Below, piece by piece: positions 1 through 9,303 of a stretch of 64,000 nucleotides of DNA. The notes beneath the pieces are model-generated. The model did not search any database. It saw only the letters and a list, made by a program, of their open reading frames with translations, and was not told the origin of the DNA. The stretch lies in contig NZ_CP035493.1 of NCBI RefSeq assembly GCF_004135385.1, positions 2,795,440 through 2,859,439 of the forward strand, in the 5' to 3' direction. The stretch is from Xylanimonas protaetiae (lineage in GTDB: Bacteria > Actinomycetota > Actinomycetes > Actinomycetales > Cellulomonadaceae). The first letter of the stretch is position 1. Every line of letters begins with the position of its first letter. Position numbers and translations under genes: made by a program.

Positions 1-1466
1 CCGAGGAACAGCTGGCGCTCGCCCTGGTCGAGGCGGTGTCGGCAGCGGGGTTCGAACCGCAGGTGGGCGTGGCCGACGGCATGCTCGCGGCGGTGCTCGC
101 GGCGCGCGCCGACATCATCGTGCCGCCGGGCGGTTCGCGTGCGTTCCTCGCCCCGCGGCGCACCGTGGACCTGCTGCACGCCGTCACCGACCCGGGCAGC
201 CTCGCGGCGGTGCGCGGCGCGGTCGACCTGTGGTGGCGACTCGGGATCCGCACGCTGGGCGACCTGACGGCGCTCCCGCCGGACGCGGTGCTCGGGCGGT
301 TCGGCGACCTGGGCGCGTGGGCGCAGCGGCTCGCGGGCGGCGCGGACCTGCGCCCGCCCGCGCGTCGTCGCCCCGAGGAGGACCTCGTCGTGAGCGCGGA
401 GCTCGACCCGCCGGCGGTGCGCGTCGACGTCGCGGCCTTCGCCGCCCGTCGCCTCGCAGAGGAGCTGCACGCGCTGCTGTCGCGGCGTGGGCTCGCGTGC
501 GGGCGGCTGCGCATCACCGCACGCACCGAGGAGTCGACCCTCGAACGGGTCTGGCGCACCGAGGTTCTCCCGGGGTCCCCGCGAGCCCCCGCAGCGGGGC
601 GAGGAGACCCGTGGAGCGGGGGTGGCCCGGCGACCGGGGGCCTGTCCGCCGCGCGCATCACCGACCGTGTGCGCTGGCAGCTCGAGGGATGGCTGACCAC
701 CGCCCAGGCGCGGCGCGGGCCTCGCGGCGAGGGCGACGCCGAGCCCGCGCCGATCACCCACCTGATGCTCGCGGCCGAGGAGGTCGTGCTCGCGGGCACG
801 CACCAGCCGAGCCTGTGGGGCGCGGACGACGGCGGCGACGAGCGGGCCCGCCGCGCGCTCGGCCGCGTCCAGGGGCTGCTGGGCGGCGACGCCGTGCTCA
901 CCGTCGCGCTCCAGGGCGGGCGCGACCCGCGCGACCGCGTGCACCTGGTCCCGTTCGGGGAGCACGTCCCCGCCTCGCGCGCCCCGGACCTCCCGTGGCC
1001 GGGCGCCCTCCCCGCACCCGCCCCGGCGACGCTCCTCCCGGAGCCGCAGCCGGTGCACGTCCTGACCGCCGACGGCGCGGCCGTCACGGTCGACGCCCGG
1101 CTCCACCTGCCGTCGCCTCCCGCCGCGGTGGTCGAGCCGGCCACCACCGCTGCGCGGCGGCCCGGCGGGGTGGTGCCGACTGGCTCGGCGACAGGGTTCG
1201 GCTCGGCACCTGGGTCGGGTTCGGCGGCGGCCGGGTTCGGCTCGGCCGCCGGGTCAGGTGCCGCCGGGTCAGGTGCCGCCGGATCAGGTACGGCCGCCGG
1301 GTTCGGTGTCGTCGGGTGGGCGGGGCCCTGGCCGCTCGACGAACGGTGGTGGGAGCCCGGCGGCGGGCACCGGCGGGTGCTGCTCCAGGTGGCGCTCGAC
1401 GACGGGCGCGGGCTGCTGCTGGCCTCCGACGGCGGCGAGTGGCTCGTGGAGGCGGTCTATGACTGA
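1..1466 (+). CDS. imuB: ImuB-like Y-family polymerase accessory protein (5' truncated)
   Basis: The open frame enters the window at base 3, so the N-terminus is missing. The visible 488 residues carry the helix-hairpin-helix region (GIRTLGDLTALP), a little-finger region and the actinobacterial ImuB C-terminus. ImuB is a catalytically dead Y-family polymerase homologue that links DnaE2 to the sliding clamp during SOS mutagenesis; this role is family knowledge. The dnaE2 start ATG overlaps the end of this frame, so the two are co-translated. The C-terminal part has a Gly/Ser/Ala-rich repeat insert (1182-1310). The palm active site is outside the window, so an active DinB-type enzyme cannot be excluded, but the dnaE2 pairing argues for ImuB. 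Confidence 0.85.
   Translation, partial: EEQLALALVEAVSAAGFEPQVGVADGMLAAVLAARADIIVPPGGSRAFLAPRRTVDLLHAVTDPGSLAAVRGAVDLWWRLGIRTLGDLTALPPDAVLGRFGDLGAWAQRLAGGADLRPPARRRPEEDLVVSAELDPPAVRVDVAAFAARRLAEELHALLSRRGLACGRLRITARTEESTLERVWRTEVLPGSPRAPAAGRGDPWSGGGPATGGLSAARITDRVRWQLEGWLTTAQARRGPRGEGDAEPAPITHLMLAAEEVVLAGTHQPSLWGADDGGDERARRALGRVQGLLGGDAVLTVALQGGRDPRDRVHLVPFGEHVPASRAPDLPWPGALPAPAPATLLPEPQPVHVLTADGAAVTVDARLHLPSPPAAVVEPATTAARRPGGVVPTGSATGFGSAPGSGSAAAGFGSAAGSGAAGSGAAGSGTAAGFGVVGWAGPWPLDERWWEPGGGHRRVLLQVALDDGRGLLLASDGGEWLVEAVYD
1182..1310 (+). repeat. Gly/Ser/Ala-Phe low-complexity repeat inside imuB
   Basis: Imperfect short repeats of the GSA/GFGSA type (for example AGSGAAGSGAAGSG) lie just before the conserved C-terminal block. 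At DNA level the unit gccgccgggtcag is reiterated. It probably forms a flexible linker and is length-variable by slippage. Confidence 0.8.
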
Positions 1467-4400
1467 ACCGTCGGCCACGCCCACGCAGGGACCCCGCTAC
1501 GCCGAGCTGCACGCCCACTCGTCCTTCAGCTTCCTCGACGGCGCCTCGCACCCCGAGGAGCTCGTCGCCGAGGCCGTACGCCTGGGCCTGAGCGCCCTGG
1601 CCGTCACCGACCACGATGGGCTCTACGGCGTCGTGCGGCACTCGCTGGCCGCGCGCGACGCCCCCGTGAAGACCGTGTTCGGGGCGGAGCTGCACCTGCC
1701 CGTGCCGGCTGGGCCGGGCAGCGGGCCGCGCCCGGTGCTCGACCCACCCACGGGCGTCCCCGACCCGCGGTCCGAGCACCTGCTCGTCCTCGCGCGCGGC
1801 AAGGACGGCTACGCCCACCTGTCCGCCGCGATCGCCACCGCGCACCTCCGGACGGAGGTCAAGGGCAAGGCCGCCTACCGCCTGGAAGAGCTGGGGGAGC
1901 AGGCCGCGGGCGAGTGGCTCGTCCTCACCGGCTGCCGCAAGGGGTCGGTGCGCCGGGCGCTGGCCGCGCAAGGGCGGACCGCCGCGCGCCAGGAGCTCGA
2001 CCGGCTCGTCGCCCTGTTCGGCCGCGAGAACGTCGCCGTCGAGATCACCGCCACCGGCGACCCCCGCGACGCCGACCTGCACGACGCCCTCGCGACGCTC
2101 GCCCGCGACGCCCGCCTGCCGCTCGTCGCGACCACCAACGCCCACTACGCCCGGCCCCGCGACGCCCGCCTGGCCCAGGCCCTCGCCGCCGTGCGCGCCA
2201 CCCGCTCCCTGGAGCAGCTCGACGGCTGGCTTCCCGGTGCCCCCGTCGCCCACCTGCGCTCGGGCGCCGAGATGGCCCGCCTGCACCACCGCCACCCGGA
2301 CTCCGTGCCGACGGCGGCGGCGCTCGCGGACGAGTGCGCCTTCGACCTGCGCCTGGTCGCTCCCCAGCTGCCGCCGTACCAGGTGCCGGAAGGTCACGAC
2401 GAGGCGTCCCACCTGCGCGAGCTGGTCTACCGCGGGGCGACCGACCGCTACGGCCCCCGCCACGCCGAACGCGTCAAGGGTGCGTGGGACAAGATCGACC
2501 ACGAGCTCGCGATCATCGAGCAGCTGCACTTCCCCGGCTACTTCCTCGTGGTCTACAGCCTGGTCGAGTTCTGCCGGGTGAACGGGATCCTCGCCCAGGG
2601 CCGGGGGAGCGCGGCCAACTCGGCGGTCTGCTATGCGCTCGGCATCACCGCCGTCGACGCCGTCAAGTACGAGCTGCTGTTCGAGCGCTTCCTCGCCCCG
2701 GAGCGCGACGGGCCGCCCGACATCGACATCGACATCGAGTCCGGCCGCCGCGAGGAGGTCATCCAGCACGTGTACGAGACGTTCGGCCGCAGGCACGCCG
2801 CACAGGTCGCCAACGTCATCTCGTACCGCCCGCGCTCGGCCGTCCGGGACGCCGCCCGGGCGCTGGGGTACGACGTCGGGCAGCAGGACGCGTGGTCGAA
2901 GACGATCGAGCGGTGGGGGTCGCTGCGCGACCACCCCAAGGTCGAGCCGGCCGTCGAGACGCGGGCGTCCGCCAAGGACGCGCGCGGCGCCGCCGTCTGG
3001 GGCAGCCGGGACCGCGACTGGACCCCGAACCTCGGCTACGCCGCCCGGCCCCGGGTGGTGGACCCGCTCGCGCACGACGACGGCGACCGCCCCCGGGGCG
3101 GGCTCACGGAGGGCGAGGCCTTCTCTCGTCGTGCCGACGACGGTGCCTTCTCTCGTCGTGCCGACGACGGTGCCTTCTCTCGTCGTGCCGACGACGCCCA
3201 CGACGTGGTCCCCGCCCACGCGCCACCCTCGGCGGAGGACGAGGGCCTCATCCCCGAGCACGTCATCGACCTTGCCGAGCGGTTCCTGCGCCTGCCCCGT
3301 CACCTGGGCATCCACTCCGGCGGCATGGTCATGTGCGACCGCCCCGTCATCGAGGTGTGCCCCGTGGAGTGGGCCCGCATGGAGGGCCGCACGGTGCTCC
3401 AGTGGGACAAGGAGGACTGCGCCGACGCGGGCCTGGTGAAGTTCGACCTCCTGGGCCTCGGCATGCTCACCGCGCTCCGCTACGCCTTCGAGAGCGTCGA
3501 GAGCCACACGGGAGAGCGGCTGCACCTCCACAGCCTGCCCGAGGAGGACCCCGCGGTGTACGCGCTGCTGTGCGCCGCGGACACCGTGGGGGTGTTCCAG
3601 GTGGAGTCTCGTGCCCAGATGGCCACGCTGCCGCGCCTGCGGCCGCGGAAGTTCTACGACATCGTCGTCGAGGTCGCGCTGATCCGGCCCGGTCCCATCC
3701 AGGGTGGCAGCGTCAACCCGTTCATCGAGCGTCGCAGGGGCCGCCAGAAGGTCGAGTACCGGCACCAGCTCCTGGAGAACTCCCTGAAGCGGACCCTCGG
3801 CGTGCCGCTGTTCCAGGAGCAGCTCATGCAGATGGCGATCGACGTCGCCGGGTTCACCCCGGCCGAGTCGGACCGGCTGCGGCGCGCCATGGGCTCCAAG
3901 CGGTCGAAGGAGAAGATGGAGGCCCTGCGCGGCCGCCTCCTGGAGGGGATGACGGAGAACGGCATCCCGTCCGACCTGCAGGAGGAGATCTACGAGAAGC
4001 TCCAGGCGTTCGCCGACTTCGGGTTCCCCGAGTCCCACGCGTACTCGTTCGCGTACCTCGTCTACGCCTCGTCCTGGCTCAAGGTGCACCACCCGGCCGC
4101 GTTCTACGCGGGGCTGCTGGCCGCGCAGCCCATGGGGTTCTACTCGCCGCAGTCGCTCGTGGGCGACGCGCGCCGCCACGGGGTCACGGTGCTGCGCCCG
4201 GACCTCAACGCGTCGACGGCGCTCGCGTCCGTGGAACGGCTGCCCGACGACGCCGCGCTCGAGCCCGAACGCGTCCCGCTGCCCCGCTCGCCCTCGCCGG
4301 AGCACGGCCCGGAGCCCGACCTGCGCCTCGCCGTCCGGCAGGGCCTCGCGGAGGTCCGGAACATCGGTGCGGACCTCGCCGAGGCGATCGTCGCCGAGCG

Positions 4401-5028
4401 GTCCGCCCGCGGGGCATATCGCGACCTGCGCGACCTGGTCCACCGGGTCCACCTCACGACGTCGCAGCTCGAGGCCCTCGCCACCGCGGGTGCCACCGAG
4501 TCCCTCGGCGCGAGCCGCCGCGAGGCGCTGTGGGCCGCGGGCGCGCTCGGCCAGGAGGGTCCGGACACGCTCGCGGGCGTCTCCGTGGGCGTCGAGGCAC
4601 CGTCGCTGCCAGGGATGTCCGACGTCGAGACGGCGGTCGCGGACGCCTGGGCGACGGGCGTGACGCCGGGGCTGTCGCCCGTCGAGATGGTGCGCGACGG
4701 CCTGACCCGTGCGGGCGTCGTCACCGTCCTCGAGGCGACGCGGACGGACGCGGGCCGCTACATCGCCGTCGGCGGCGTCGTCACGCACCGCCAGCGCCCG
4801 GGCACCGCGGGCGGGGTCACGTTCCTGTCGCTCGAGGACGAGACCGGCCTGCTCAACGTCGTCTGCTCGCCGAGGATATGGCAGCGCTTCCGGACGGTGG
4901 CGCGCAGCGCCCCGGCCATGGTGGTGCGCGGACGGGTCGAGGCGGCCGACGGTGCCACGAACCTCGTCGCCGGGCACCTGGCCCCGCTGCGGCTCCCGGT
5001 GCGGACCCGCAGCCGCGACTTCCGGTGA
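1459..5028 (+). CDS. dnaE2: Error-prone DNA polymerase DnaE2
   Basis: Predicted length is 1189 residues. The ATG at 1459 overlaps the imuB stop region and directly precedes the conserved PHP start (YAELHAHSSFSF, from residue 14). The palm acidic triad region PDIDIDIES is at residues 420-428, the HLGIHSGGM block near residue 615, and an OB-fold (VGGVVTHRQRPG, then FLSLEDETG) near 1100. DnaE2 is the C-family translesion polymerase of the ImuA/ImuB/DnaE2 mutasome. An extra segment around residues 500-600 contains three copies of a 9-residue repeat not expected in the family, lying between the palm/fingers core and the HSGGM motif. The reading frame is intact, so function is probably kept. Confidence 0.93.
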   Translation: MTEPSATPTQGPRYAELHAHSSFSFLDGASHPEELVAEAVRLGLSALAVTDHDGLYGVVRHSLAARDAPVKTVFGAELHLPVPAGPGSGPRPVLDPPTGVPDPRSEHLLVLARGKDGYAHLSAAIATAHLRTEVKGKAAYRLEELGEQAAGEWLVLTGCRKGSVRRALAAQGRTAARQELDRLVALFGRENVAVEITATGDPRDADLHDALATLARDARLPLVATTNAHYARPRDARLAQALAAVRATRSLEQLDGWLPGAPVAHLRSGAEMARLHHRHPDSVPTAAALADECAFDLRLVAPQLPPYQVPEGHDEASHLRELVYRGATDRYGPRHAERVKGAWDKIDHELAIIEQLHFPGYFLVVYSLVEFCRVNGILAQGRGSAANSAVCYALGITAVDAVKYELLFERFLAPERDGPPDIDIDIESGRREEVIQHVYETFGRRHAAQVANVISYRPRSAVRDAARALGYDVGQQDAWSKTIERWGSLRDHPKVEPAVETRASAKDARGAAVWGSRDRDWTPNLGYAARPRVVDPLAHDDGDRPRGGLTEGEAFSRRADDGAFSRRADDGAFSRRADDAHDVVPAHAPPSAEDEGLIPEHVIDLAERFLRLPRHLGIHSGGMVMCDRPVIEVCPVEWARMEGRTVLQWDKEDCADAGLVKFDLLGLGMLTALRYAFESVESHTGERLHLHSLPEEDPAVYALLCAADTVGVFQVESRAQMATLPRLRPRKFYDIVVEVALIRPGPIQGGSVNPFIERRRGRQKVEYRHQLLENSLKRTLGVPLFQEQLMQMAIDVAGFTPAESDRLRRAMGSKRSKEKMEALRGRLLEGMTENGIPSDLQEEIYEKLQAFADFGFPESHAYSFAYLVYASSWLKVHHPAAFYAGLLAAQPMGFYSPQSLVGDARRHGVTVLRPDLNASTALASVERLPDDAALEPERVPLPRSPSPEHGPEPDLRLAVRQGLAEVRNIGADLAEAIVAERSARGAYRDLRDLVHRVHLTTSQLEALATAGATESLGASRREALWAAGALGQEGPDTLAGVSVGVEAPSLPGMSDVETAVADAWATGVTPGLSPVEMVRDGLTRAGVVTVLEATRTDAGRYIAVGGVVTHRQRPGTAGGVTFLSLEDETGLLNVVCSPRIWQRFRTVARSAPAMVVRGRVEAADGATNLVAGHLAPLRLPVRTRSRDFR
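3118..3195 (+). repeat. 27-bp tandem repeat, three copies, in dnaE2
   Basis: Copies at 3118-3144 and 3145-3171 are identical, and the third (3172-3195) is identical over 24 bases. Each encodes AFSRRADDG. The unit contains the inverted repeat CGTCG-TGC-CGACG. The period is a multiple of three, so the frame is preserved. Confidence 0.95.
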
Positions 5029-5166
5029 GCATCCAGCAGGCCTGAACGCCCCGTTGACCAGATGCCGGAGCACGGCGTCCGAGGCATTACGCTGTGCACC
5101 GCTTGCTCGTCGCCGTCGACGGCGCCCCGGGGCCTTCGGTGACGTCGCACCACCACGGAGGTTCAC

Positions 5167-6540
5167 TTGGGGTTCAGGATCGCGGCACCAGGCCGCCGCG
5201 CGGTGCCATGGGTCGCCGCCCTCGTCAGGGCGCTCGTCGGAGCGCTTCTCGCGGCTGTCGTCCTCGTCGGCGGCGCCTGCGCGGCGCAGGCCGCGAGCGC
5301 CCCGCCGCAGCCCGGCGCCGACCAGGAGAAGACCGACTTCTACGTCGCCGGCACCATCACGTACCAGGACACCCCGGTGCCTGACGCGGCCGTCTCGATC
5401 TCGGGCGGCGGCTTCGAGGCGGAGACGCTCACGGGCGCCGACGGGCGCTGGCGGCTCTACGTCCCCGAGAAGGGCACGTACGTCATCACGGTCGACGAGT
5501 CGACGCTGCCCGAGGGCGTCATCCTCGACGAGTCGGCGCTGCCGGACGGCATCATCCAGGGCGGCGACCCGGCCTCGCGGCAGGTCACGTTCGGCCTGAC
5601 GAGCTCGACGATCGCCAACCTCTTCCTCGGCCAGGGCGAGCGGCAGACGGTGTCGTTCTGGGACCAGCTGCTCTCGGCCGTCGTCAGCGGGCTGGAGTTC
5701 GGCCTGCTGCTCGCGCTGGCCTCGATCGGCGCGGCGCTCATCTTCGGCACCACCCGGCTGACGAACTTCGCCCAGGCGGAGATGGTCACGTGGGGCGCGC
5801 TCGTCACGCTCGCGGTGAGCGTCACCTGGCACCTGCCGCTGTGGGTCGGCGTCGCCGCCGCGGTGGTGGGCGGCGGCCTGCTCGGCTGGGGGATGGACGC
5901 GGTGGTCTGGCGGCCGCTGCGCAAGAAGGGCGTCGGGATCGTCCCGCTGATGATCGTGAGCATCGGCCTGTCGCTCGCGATCCGCTACGTGTTCCAGTTC
6001 TTCATCGGCGGCGACACCATGCAGCTGCCCGGCGCCAGCCCGACGCCGATGCAGCTCGGCCCGATCCGCCTGTCGTCGATCGACCTCGTCTCGATGGGCG
6101 TCAGCCTCGTGCTGCTGGTCGGGGTGGCGCTGTTCCTGACGCGCACCCGCATCGGGCGTGCGAGCCGCGCGATCTCCGACAACCCGCAGCTCGCGGCGGC
6201 GTCCGGCATCCCCGTCGACCGGGTCATCCGGATCGTCTGGGTGATCTCGGGCGTCCTCGCCGCGGTCGCCGGCATCCTGTGGGCCTACTTCCGGCCCGGC
6301 GTGAAGTGGGACATGGGCGGGCAGATGCTCCTGCTGATCTTCTCCGCGGTGGTGCTCGGCGGTCTCGGCACCGCGTTCGGTGCCCTGCTCGGCGCGCTCA
6401 TCATCGGCGTCGCCGTCGAGATCTCGCCGGTCCTCGGGCTCCCCGTGGACCTGAAGTACGCGGCCGCGCTCGTCGTGCTCATCGTCATCCTGCTCGTGCG
6501 GCCGCAGGGCCTGCTCGGGCGTCGCGAAAGGCTGGGGTAG
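5167..6540 (+). CDS. livH: Branched-chain amino-acid ABC permease LivH with extra N-terminal extracytoplasmic domain
   Basis: Start is a TTG with GGAGG at 5157-5161. Residues 1-43 form a signal-like hydrophobic segment ending in AQA. Residues about 58-110 resemble a carboxypeptidase-regulatory-like beta domain (AGTITYQDTPVPDAAVSI, then TGADGRWRL). The rest is a LivH permease (LANLFLG-type entry, then GLEFGLLLALASIGAALIFG and many membrane helices), ending in the family tail RPQGLLGRRE. Total length is 457 residues against roughly 290-310 for a plain LivH. It should pair with LivM as the membrane pore of a HAAT importer. First gene of livHMGF; candidate promoter elements lie in the 138-bp upstream gap (TTGACC at 5054). 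Confidence 0.9.
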   Translation: MGFRIAAPGRRAVPWVAALVRALVGALLAAVVLVGGACAAQAASAPPQPGADQEKTDFYVAGTITYQDTPVPDAAVSISGGGFEAETLTGADGRWRLYVPEKGTYVITVDESTLPEGVILDESALPDGIIQGGDPASRQVTFGLTSSTIANLFLGQGERQTVSFWDQLLSAVVSGLEFGLLLALASIGAALIFGTTRLTNFAQAEMVTWGALVTLAVSVTWHLPLWVGVAAAVVGGGLLGWGMDAVVWRPLRKKGVGIVPLMIVSIGLSLAIRYVFQFFIGGDTMQLPGASPTPMQLGPIRLSSIDLVSMGVSLVLLVGVALFLTRTRIGRASRAISDNPQLAAASGIPVDRVIRIVWVISGVLAAVAGILWAYFRPGVKWDMGGQMLLLIFSAVVLGGLGTAFGALLGALIIGVAVEISPVLGLPVDLKYAAALVVLIVILLVRPQGLLGRRERLG

Positions 6541-6543
6541 TCC

Positions 6544-7521
6544 ATGGACTTCGGCAGCATCCTCAGCAACACCGGGGTGTTCCTGCTGAGCCCGACGACG
6601 ATCGCGTACGCGCTCGCCGCCACGGGCCTCGCGGTGCACTTCGGGTACGCGGGCCTGCTCAACTTCGGCATGGCCGGGTTCATGGCGATCGGCGGCTACG
6701 GCTACGCGATCTCGGTCCTCACGTTCGGCTGGCCCTGGTGGGCCGGCATGCTCCTGGGCCTGGCCGGCGGCGCGGTGTTCGCGGTGATCCTCGGCATCCC
6801 GACGCTCCGCCTGCGCGCCGACTACCTGGCGATCGCGACGATCGCCGCGGCGGAGATCGTCCGGCTGGTCTTCACGACGACGGCCTTCGAGTCGGTGACG
6901 GGTTCCGCGGACGGCCTGGCGCAGTACAACAGCGGGTTCCGGGCCGCGAACCCGTTCCCGCGCGGCACGTACGGGTTCGGCCCGTGGACGTGGACCGAGA
7001 CGGAGCTGTGGACCCGCGTCTTCGGGCTCGTCCTGCTCGCCGTCGCGATCGTCGTGGTCTGGCTCCTGGTCCGCAGCCCGTGGGGTCGCGTGGTCAAGGG
7101 CATCCGCGAGGACGAGGACGCCGTGCGCTCGCTCGGCAAGAACGTCTTCGCGTACAAGATGCAGGCGCTCGTCACGGGCGGCGTCATCGGCGCGGCGGGC
7201 GGCATCGTCTTCGTCCTGCCGTCGGCCGTCGTCCCCGGCAGCTACAGCACGTCGCTGACGTTCTTCCTGTGGACGATCCTGCTGCTCGGCGGTGCGGCGA
7301 CCGTGTTCGGTCCCGCGCTCGGCGCGGTGCTCTTCTGGGTGGTCTCCGCGTTCCTCGACAGCCTCCTGCCGGCGCTCGTCGACGCCGGGGTGCTGCCGAT
7401 CTCCGACCCGCAGGCCGCGACCGTGCGGTTCGTCATCACCGGCGTCGTGCTCATGCTCCTGGTCATCTTCCGACCGCAGGGCCTGCTCGGGAACAAGAGG
7501 GAGACGACCTTTGTCAAGTGA
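6544..7521 (+). CDS. livM: Branched-chain amino-acid ABC permease LivM
   Basis: A 325-residue membrane protein starting three bases after livH. It has the LivM signature region GYAGLLNFGMAGFMAIGGYG near residue 37 and the coupling segment VVKGIREDEDAVRSLGKNVF, which contacts the ATPases. The tail RPQGLLGNKRE matches the family. It forms the heterodimeric pore with LivH. Its stop overlaps the livG start, so translation is coupled. Substrate is inferred from the family (leucine, isoleucine, valine or a related amide). Confidence 0.93.
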   Translation: MDFGSILSNTGVFLLSPTTIAYALAATGLAVHFGYAGLLNFGMAGFMAIGGYGYAISVLTFGWPWWAGMLLGLAGGAVFAVILGIPTLRLRADYLAIATIAAAEIVRLVFTTTAFESVTGSADGLAQYNSGFRAANPFPRGTYGFGPWTWTETELWTRVFGLVLLAVAIVVVWLLVRSPWGRVVKGIREDEDAVRSLGKNVFAYKMQALVTGGVIGAAGGIVFVLPSAVVPGSYSTSLTFFLWTILLLGGAATVFGPALGAVLFWVVSAFLDSLLPALVDAGVLPISDPQAATVRFVITGVVLMLLVIFRPQGLLGNKRETTFVK

Positions 7522-8482
7522 ACCGACCGCCACCGGGCCGGCCCGCCCCGCCCGCCGGACCGCGCTGACGGAGCACGAGCCGGCGCCGGGCGTCGCGAAG
7601 GTCGACCCGATCCTCGTCGCGGACGACGTCGTGCGCCGCTTCGGCGGCCTCACCGCCGTCGACGTCGACCACCTCGAGATCCCGCGCGGCGCGATCACCG
7701 CGCTCATCGGGCCCAACGGTGCCGGCAAGACGACGCTGTTCAACATCCTGTGCGGTTTCGACAAGGCCAACGCGGGCACCTGGTCGTACGACGGGAAGAA
7801 CCTGTCGGGCGTGCCGTCGTTCAAGGTGGCCCGCATGGGCCAGGTGCGCACCTTCCAGCTCACCAAGGCGCTCTCCCTGCTGACGGTGCTGGAGAACATG
7901 AAGCTCGGGGCGCCGAACCAGCGCGGCGAACGGTTCTGGCCGAGCCTGCTCAGGCCGCTCTGGCGCACGCAGGAGAGCGAGATCGACGTGCGCGCCCGCG
8001 AGCTGCTCGCCCGCTTCAAGCTCGCCGACAAGGCGGGCGACTACGCGGCGTCGCTGTCGGGAGGGCAGCGCAAGCTGCTCGAGATGGCCCGGGCGCTCAT
8101 GAACCTGCCGAGCCTCGTCCTCCTCGACGAGCCCATGGCGGGCGTCAACCCCGCCCTCACGCAGTCGCTGCTCGACCACATCGTGAGCCTGCGGGAGGAC
8201 GGTGTGACGGTGCTCTTCGTCGAGCACGACATGCACATGGTCCGCCACATCGCCGACTGGGTGGTCGTCATGGCGGAGGGGCGCGTCGTCGCCGAGGGGC
8301 CGCCGGACACGGTCATGGCCGACCAGGCCGTCATCGACGCGTACCTCGGGGCGCACCAGGAGGTCGACCTCGGCGTCGTCACGGGCCGGGTCGCGGCCCC
8401 GACGGACCCCGAGACGGCCAGGCACGAGCAGGAGCTCATCGAGGAGATCGAGCGCGAGCGGACGGAGGCCGGCGATGAGTGA
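7511..8482 (+). CDS. livG: Branched-chain amino-acid ABC ATPase LivG
   Basis: Start chosen as TTG 7511: it overlaps the livM stop, and GAGGGAG lies about 7 bases upstream. Predicted 323 residues with Walker A GPNGAGKTT near residue 68, signature LSGGQRKLLEMARAL, Walker B LVLLDEPMAG and the LivG hallmark AGVNP. A roughly 25-residue N-terminal extension precedes the ABC fold, and a charged tail of about 45 residues follows it. It couples ATP hydrolysis to LivHM. Stop overlaps the livF start by 8 bases. Confidence 0.92.
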   Translation: MSSEPTATGPARPARRTALTEHEPAPGVAKVDPILVADDVVRRFGGLTAVDVDHLEIPRGAITALIGPNGAGKTTLFNILCGFDKANAGTWSYDGKNLSGVPSFKVARMGQVRTFQLTKALSLLTVLENMKLGAPNQRGERFWPSLLRPLWRTQESEIDVRARELLARFKLADKAGDYAASLSGGQRKLLEMARALMNLPSLVLLDEPMAGVNPALTQSLLDHIVSLREDGVTVLFVEHDMHMVRHIADWVVVMAEGRVVAEGPPDTVMADQAVIDAYLGAHQEVDLGVVTGRVAAPTDPETARHEQELIEEIERERTEAGDE

Positions 8483-9203
8483 GGAACGGGTCGTCGTCGA
8501 GATCAAGGACGTCCATGCGGGGTACCTGCCGGGCGTCAACATCCTCAACGGCACGAACCTCGTCGCCCGCGCCGGCGAGCTCATCGGCATCATCGGCCCG
8601 AACGGTGCCGGGAAGTCGACGCTGCTCAAGGCGATCTTCGGCATGGTGCAGGTGCGCTCGGGCGACATCACCGTCGACGGCGAGAGCATCCTCGGGCTGG
8701 ACGCCGACCGGCTCGTCGGGCGGGGCGTCGCGTTCGTCCCGCAGACCAACAACGTGTTCCCGTCGCTCACCGTGGCCGAGAACCTCCAGATGGGGATCTA
8801 CCAGAAGCCCAGGAAGTACGCGGAGCGGCTGGAGTTCGTCTCGTCGATCTTCGGCGAGCTCGGCGGGCGGCTCGGGCAGCGGGCCGGCTCGCTGTCCGGG
8901 GGCGAGCGCCAGATGGTGGCCATGTGCCGGGCGCTCATGATGGAGCCCTCGGTGCTGCTCCTCGACGAGCCGTCGGCGGGCCTGTCGCCCGTACGGCAGG
9001 ACGACGCGTTCATCCGCGTCTCGGAGATCAACAAGGCGGGCGTCACCACGATCATGGTCGAGCAGAACGCCCGCCGGTGCCTGCAGATCTGCGACCGCGG
9101 CTACGTGCTCGACCAGGGCCGCGACGCGTACGAGGGCTCGGGGCGCGAGCTGCTCAACGACCCGAAGGTCATCGCGCTCTACCTGGGCACGCTCGGCGCC
9201 TGA
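8475..9203 (+). CDS. livF: Branched-chain amino-acid ABC ATPase LivF
   Basis: 242 residues. Walker [10 protein letters not shown] near residue 38, signature [15 protein letters not shown], Walker [14 protein letters not shown]. This is the second ATPase of the LivHMGF importer. Starts inside the livG end (ATGAGTGA), the last gene of the four-gene operon. No binding protein is attached; the best candidate is at 14309-15589. Confidence 0.93.
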   Translation: MSEERVVVEIKDVHAGYLPGVNILNGTNLVARAGELIGIIGPNGAGKSTLLKAIFGMVQVRSGDITVDGESILGLDADRLVGRGVAFVPQTNNVFPSLTVAENLQMGIYQKPRKYAERLEFVSSIFGELGGRLGQRAGSLSGGERQMVAMCRALMMEPSVLLLDEPSAGLSPVRQDDAFIRVSEINKAGVTTIMVEQNARRCLQICDRGYVLDQGRDAYEGSGRELLNDPKVIALYLGTLGA

Positions 9204-9303
9204 CGGCCGGGTCGGCACCCGGGCGCGCGTCCGGCAGCGGCTACGCTCCGTTCGTGCCGCGGCGTCGTACGGCATGGCAGCCCGGACCGAGAGGAGAGCG
9301 CGA

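Noticed and set aside
3118-3195. Possible CRISPR-like repeat
   Set aside because: The three units abut without spacers, are in frame in dnaE2 and no cas genes are present.
1084-8031. 2315-codon open frame on the minus strand
   Set aside because: It lies antisense to imuB, dnaE2 and liv genes. Its translation is a low-complexity Arg/Glu/Asp/Gly mix typical of the shadow of GC-rich coding DNA, and no domain is visible.
9254-9303. Leaderless GTG start at 9254 for the cysteine hydrolase
   Set aside because: It is 6 bases after TACGCT but not in frame with the conserved protein; GTG 9304 with GAGGAG is in frame.
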